From positions 62,001 through 126,000 of the forward strand of contig CAKQRL010000003.1 in the NCBI GenBank assembly GCA_934271525.1: a stretch of DNA of 64,000 bases, in the 5' to 3' direction. Under the pieces are notes generated by a model, which did no database searches, was not told the origin of the DNA, and worked only from the letters and a program-made list of their open reading frames with translations. This document shows, piece after piece, positions 62,419-64,000 of the stretch. A program made the translations under genes and the position numbers. The DNA is from an uncultured Rhodocyclaceae bacterium. GTDB lineage: Bacteria > Pseudomonadota > Gammaproteobacteria > Burkholderiales > Rhodocyclaceae. Position 1 is the first letter of the stretch; the number at the start of each line of letters is the position of its first letter.

Positions 62419-62628
62419 ATGGCTCGCGTAACCGTTGAAGATTGCTTGGAAAAAATTCCTAACCGATTTGAAATGACCTTGGCTGCCGCGCATCGCGCGC
62501 ACGATGTTGCTTGCGGCAGCACGCCGAAATTTGAAAATACCAAATACCACAAACCTTGCGTTGTGGCGCTTTTGGAAATTGCCGAAGGGCTGACTGACAA
62601 ATCCGCCATTCACAGCAAAGAAGTTTAA
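62419..62628 (+). CDS. rpoZ: RNA polymerase omega subunit
   Basis: Small subunit (69 aa) that assists beta-prime folding and forms a ppGpp site. ARVTVEDCLEKIPNRFEMTLAAAHRAHDVA is diagnostic, though the usual R-A-R-Q-L is altered to HRAHDV. It lies six bases after gmk and before spoT. Confidence 0.95.
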   Translation: MARVTVEDCLEKIPNRFEMTLAAAHRAHDVACGSTPKFENTKYHKPCVVALLEIAEGLTDKSAIHSKEV

Positions 62629-62663
62629 AAACGGCAACATTTGAGAAAAAGGCAGCGCACACA

Positions 62664-64000
62664 ATGGCAACTTACGATATTGATGGCGCTTTCCATAATT
62701 TGTTGCAAGACTTGCGCTATTTGCCCTTGGGCGATGCGGGCAAAATCCAAGCCGCCTTTTCTTGCGCCAAGCGCGCGCATACTGGTCAAAAAAGAGCCTC
62801 GGGCGAACCTTATATCAGCCATCCTTTGTCGGTTGCCAAAACTGTTGCTTCTTGGCGTTTGGATTGCGATACCATTTGCGCTGCCCTTTTGCATGACGTT
62901 TTGGAAGACACGCGCACCAGCAAAAACGAGTTGCTTTGCCAATTCGGGCGCAATATTGCAGATTTGGTTGATGGTTTGTCCAAGCTAGACAAACTAGAAT
63001 TTTCCAGCGCCAAAGAAGCACAAGCGGAAAACTTTCGCAAAATGCTTTTTGCAATGGCAAAAGATTTGCGCATTGTTTTAATCAAACTTGCCGACCGCCG
63101 CCATAATTTGCACACATTAGGCGCTATGCGCTACGAAAAACAACGCCGCATCGCGCGTGAGACGCAAGAAATTTATGCGCCCATTGCTTTTCGCTTAGGT
63201 TTGATGACGCTTTACCGCGAATTCAACGATTTGGCATATTCCTTAATTTATCCCAAGCGCGCCAAGGTTTTAAAAGCGGCAATTATTCAAGCCCAAGAAG
63301 AGCGCGCAGGCATTGCCGCACAAATTGTGGAACGCGTTGCCGATTGCTTAAAAGCCAACAACATTCACGCGCAGGTTTTAACACGCGAAAAAGGACTTTT
63401 TTATGTGGTAGACCAAATCAAAAAGCGCCAACTGTCATTTTCACAAGTAATGGATATTCAACATTTGCGCGTGATTGTGGAGGATTTGCCCGCGTGTTAT
63501 GTGGCATTGGGTATTCTGCATCGCTTGTTTGCGCATATTCACGGCTCCCTTTTTGATTATGTGGCATTGCCCAAAGCCAACGGTTATCAGTCGCTCCACA
63601 GCGCTTTAATCGGTCCTTTTGGCACGCCCATTCATGTGCATATTCGCACGCAATCCATGCACCAAACAGCAGAAGAAGGCGTTTTGCGCTTGTGGAGTTC
63701 GCCCAATGCCAAAAACTTGGATGCCGATGATTTGGAAGCCCGCTCCAAACAATGGTTGCAATCGCTTTTGGATATGCAAAGCAACGACAGCTCTGAATTT
63801 TTTGAAAACGTTAAAACGGATTTGTTCCCTGATGACGTTTACGTTTTCTCCCCCAAGGGCGATATTTTCCCATTACAAAATGGCGCAAGCGTGTTGGATT
63901 TTGCTTTTTCTTTGCATTCGGACGTTGGTTTGCACGCTGTGAGCGCCACCATTCACGATGACCCCGTGGAACTCTCGCAAATCTTAAACAACGGGGATGT
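62664..64000 (+). CDS. spoT: Bifunctional-type (p)ppGpp hydrolase SpoT, synthetase motifs degenerate; runs off the window
   Basis: RelA/SpoT homologue, first 445 codons only. The HD hydrolase is intact: ISHPLSVA (His53), ALLHDVLEDT (His77, Asp78, Glu81, Asp82) and KLADRRHNLHTL (Asp144, Asn148). The synthetase aligns without gaps but is altered: REK is kept (241-243), whereas the usual YSIYRKM reads FYVVDQI (Ser to Tyr 247, Lys to Gln 251), and EVQIRT reads HVHIRT. YQSLH and Asp264 remain. Start of a TGS domain at about 375. The likely activity is hydrolysis only. Starts 35 bases after rpoZ. Confidence 0.92.
   Translation, partial: MATYDIDGAFHNLLQDLRYLPLGDAGKIQAAFSCAKRAHTGQKRASGEPYISHPLSVAKTVASWRLDCDTICAALLHDVLEDTRTSKNELLCQFGRNIADLVDGLSKLDKLEFSSAKEAQAENFRKMLFAMAKDLRIVLIKLADRRHNLHTLGAMRYEKQRRIARETQEIYAPIAFRLGLMTLYREFNDLAYSLIYPKRAKVLKAAIIQAQEERAGIAAQIVERVADCLKANNIHAQVLTREKGLFYVVDQIKKRQLSFSQVMDIQHLRVIVEDLPACYVALGILHRLFAHIHGSLFDYVALPKANGYQSLHSALIGPFGTPIHVHIRTQSMHQTAEEGVLRLWSSPNAKNLDADDLEARSKQWLQSLLDMQSNDSSEFFENVKTDLFPDDVYVFSPKGDIFPLQNGASVLDFAFSLHSDVGLHAVSATIHDDPVELSQILNNGD

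Noticed and set aside
1..64000. tRNA, rRNA, CRISPR arrays, insertion sequences, prophage
   Set aside because: Scanned by eye. No CCA-ended cloverleaf, regular spacer-repeat array or transposase/integrase motif was recognised. The dispersed palindromes are not regularly spaced and have no unique spacers.

Overview
The window looks like the chromosome of an AT-rich, probably host-associated betaproteobacterium. Five things point there: gatCAB divergent from mreBCD-mrdA-rodA-rlpA, the proteobacterial-type GshA, dnaA-dnaN-gyrB without recF, a glutamyl-tRNA reductase (C5 haem route), and gmk-rpoZ-spoT. I found no rRNA, tRNA, CRISPR array, transposase or prophage. The genus cannot be named from this sequence.

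Layout. 0-9.6 kb: a PfkB kinase, a glycine-zipper lipoprotein, then four surface-glycan genes (acyltransferase, FkbM methyltransferase, GT61-like, GT-C-like membrane protein) around cdsA, and a DUF5610 protein. 9.6-21 kb: cca, a hydrolase, rpsO-pnp, then dnaA, two tandem dnaN paralogues, gyrB and a CheZ-like protein. 21-25.3 kb: methyltransferase-like gene, gshA, trhP and apbE in one operon. 25.3-35.3 kb: proQ, murU, miaA, hemA, the yqjDEK-like trio, xth, pyrE and an atoDAE-like fatty-acid operon. 35.6-48.6 kb: uvrB, an ompR/envZ pair, a DUF6311-like protein, rne, msbA, a MagIII-like glycosylase, yebC-ruvC. 48.6-64 kb: a broken membrane protein, tatD-like, DUF192, gatBAC, the rod-shape operon, gmk, rpoZ and the start of spoT.

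Two features overlay this housekeeping layout. First, a dense family of short palindromes occurs at about 35 places. The arms are TCCACGGTVAAC and its complement, about 50 bp apart around a T7/A7 core. They lie between most genes, form bidirectional terminator-like hairpins, supply start or stop codons to neighbouring genes, and have entered the coding sequence of cca, gyrB, dnaA and a DUF192 protein. They resemble Rickettsia palindromic elements, and also paired DNA-uptake sequences, but the arm sequence is one I do not recognise.

Second, six poly-G/poly-C tracts of 9-16 bases lie inside six surface-polysaccharide or membrane glycosyltransferase-type genes. As written, four are out of frame (OFF) and two in frame (ON). 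This is the signature of a phase-variable glycan-modification repertoire scattered among core genes.

Other notable points are two full-length sliding clamps, a SpoT whose synthetase half has lost key residues while its hydrolase half is intact, and a Helicobacter-type MagIII glycosylase bracketed by repeat arms.
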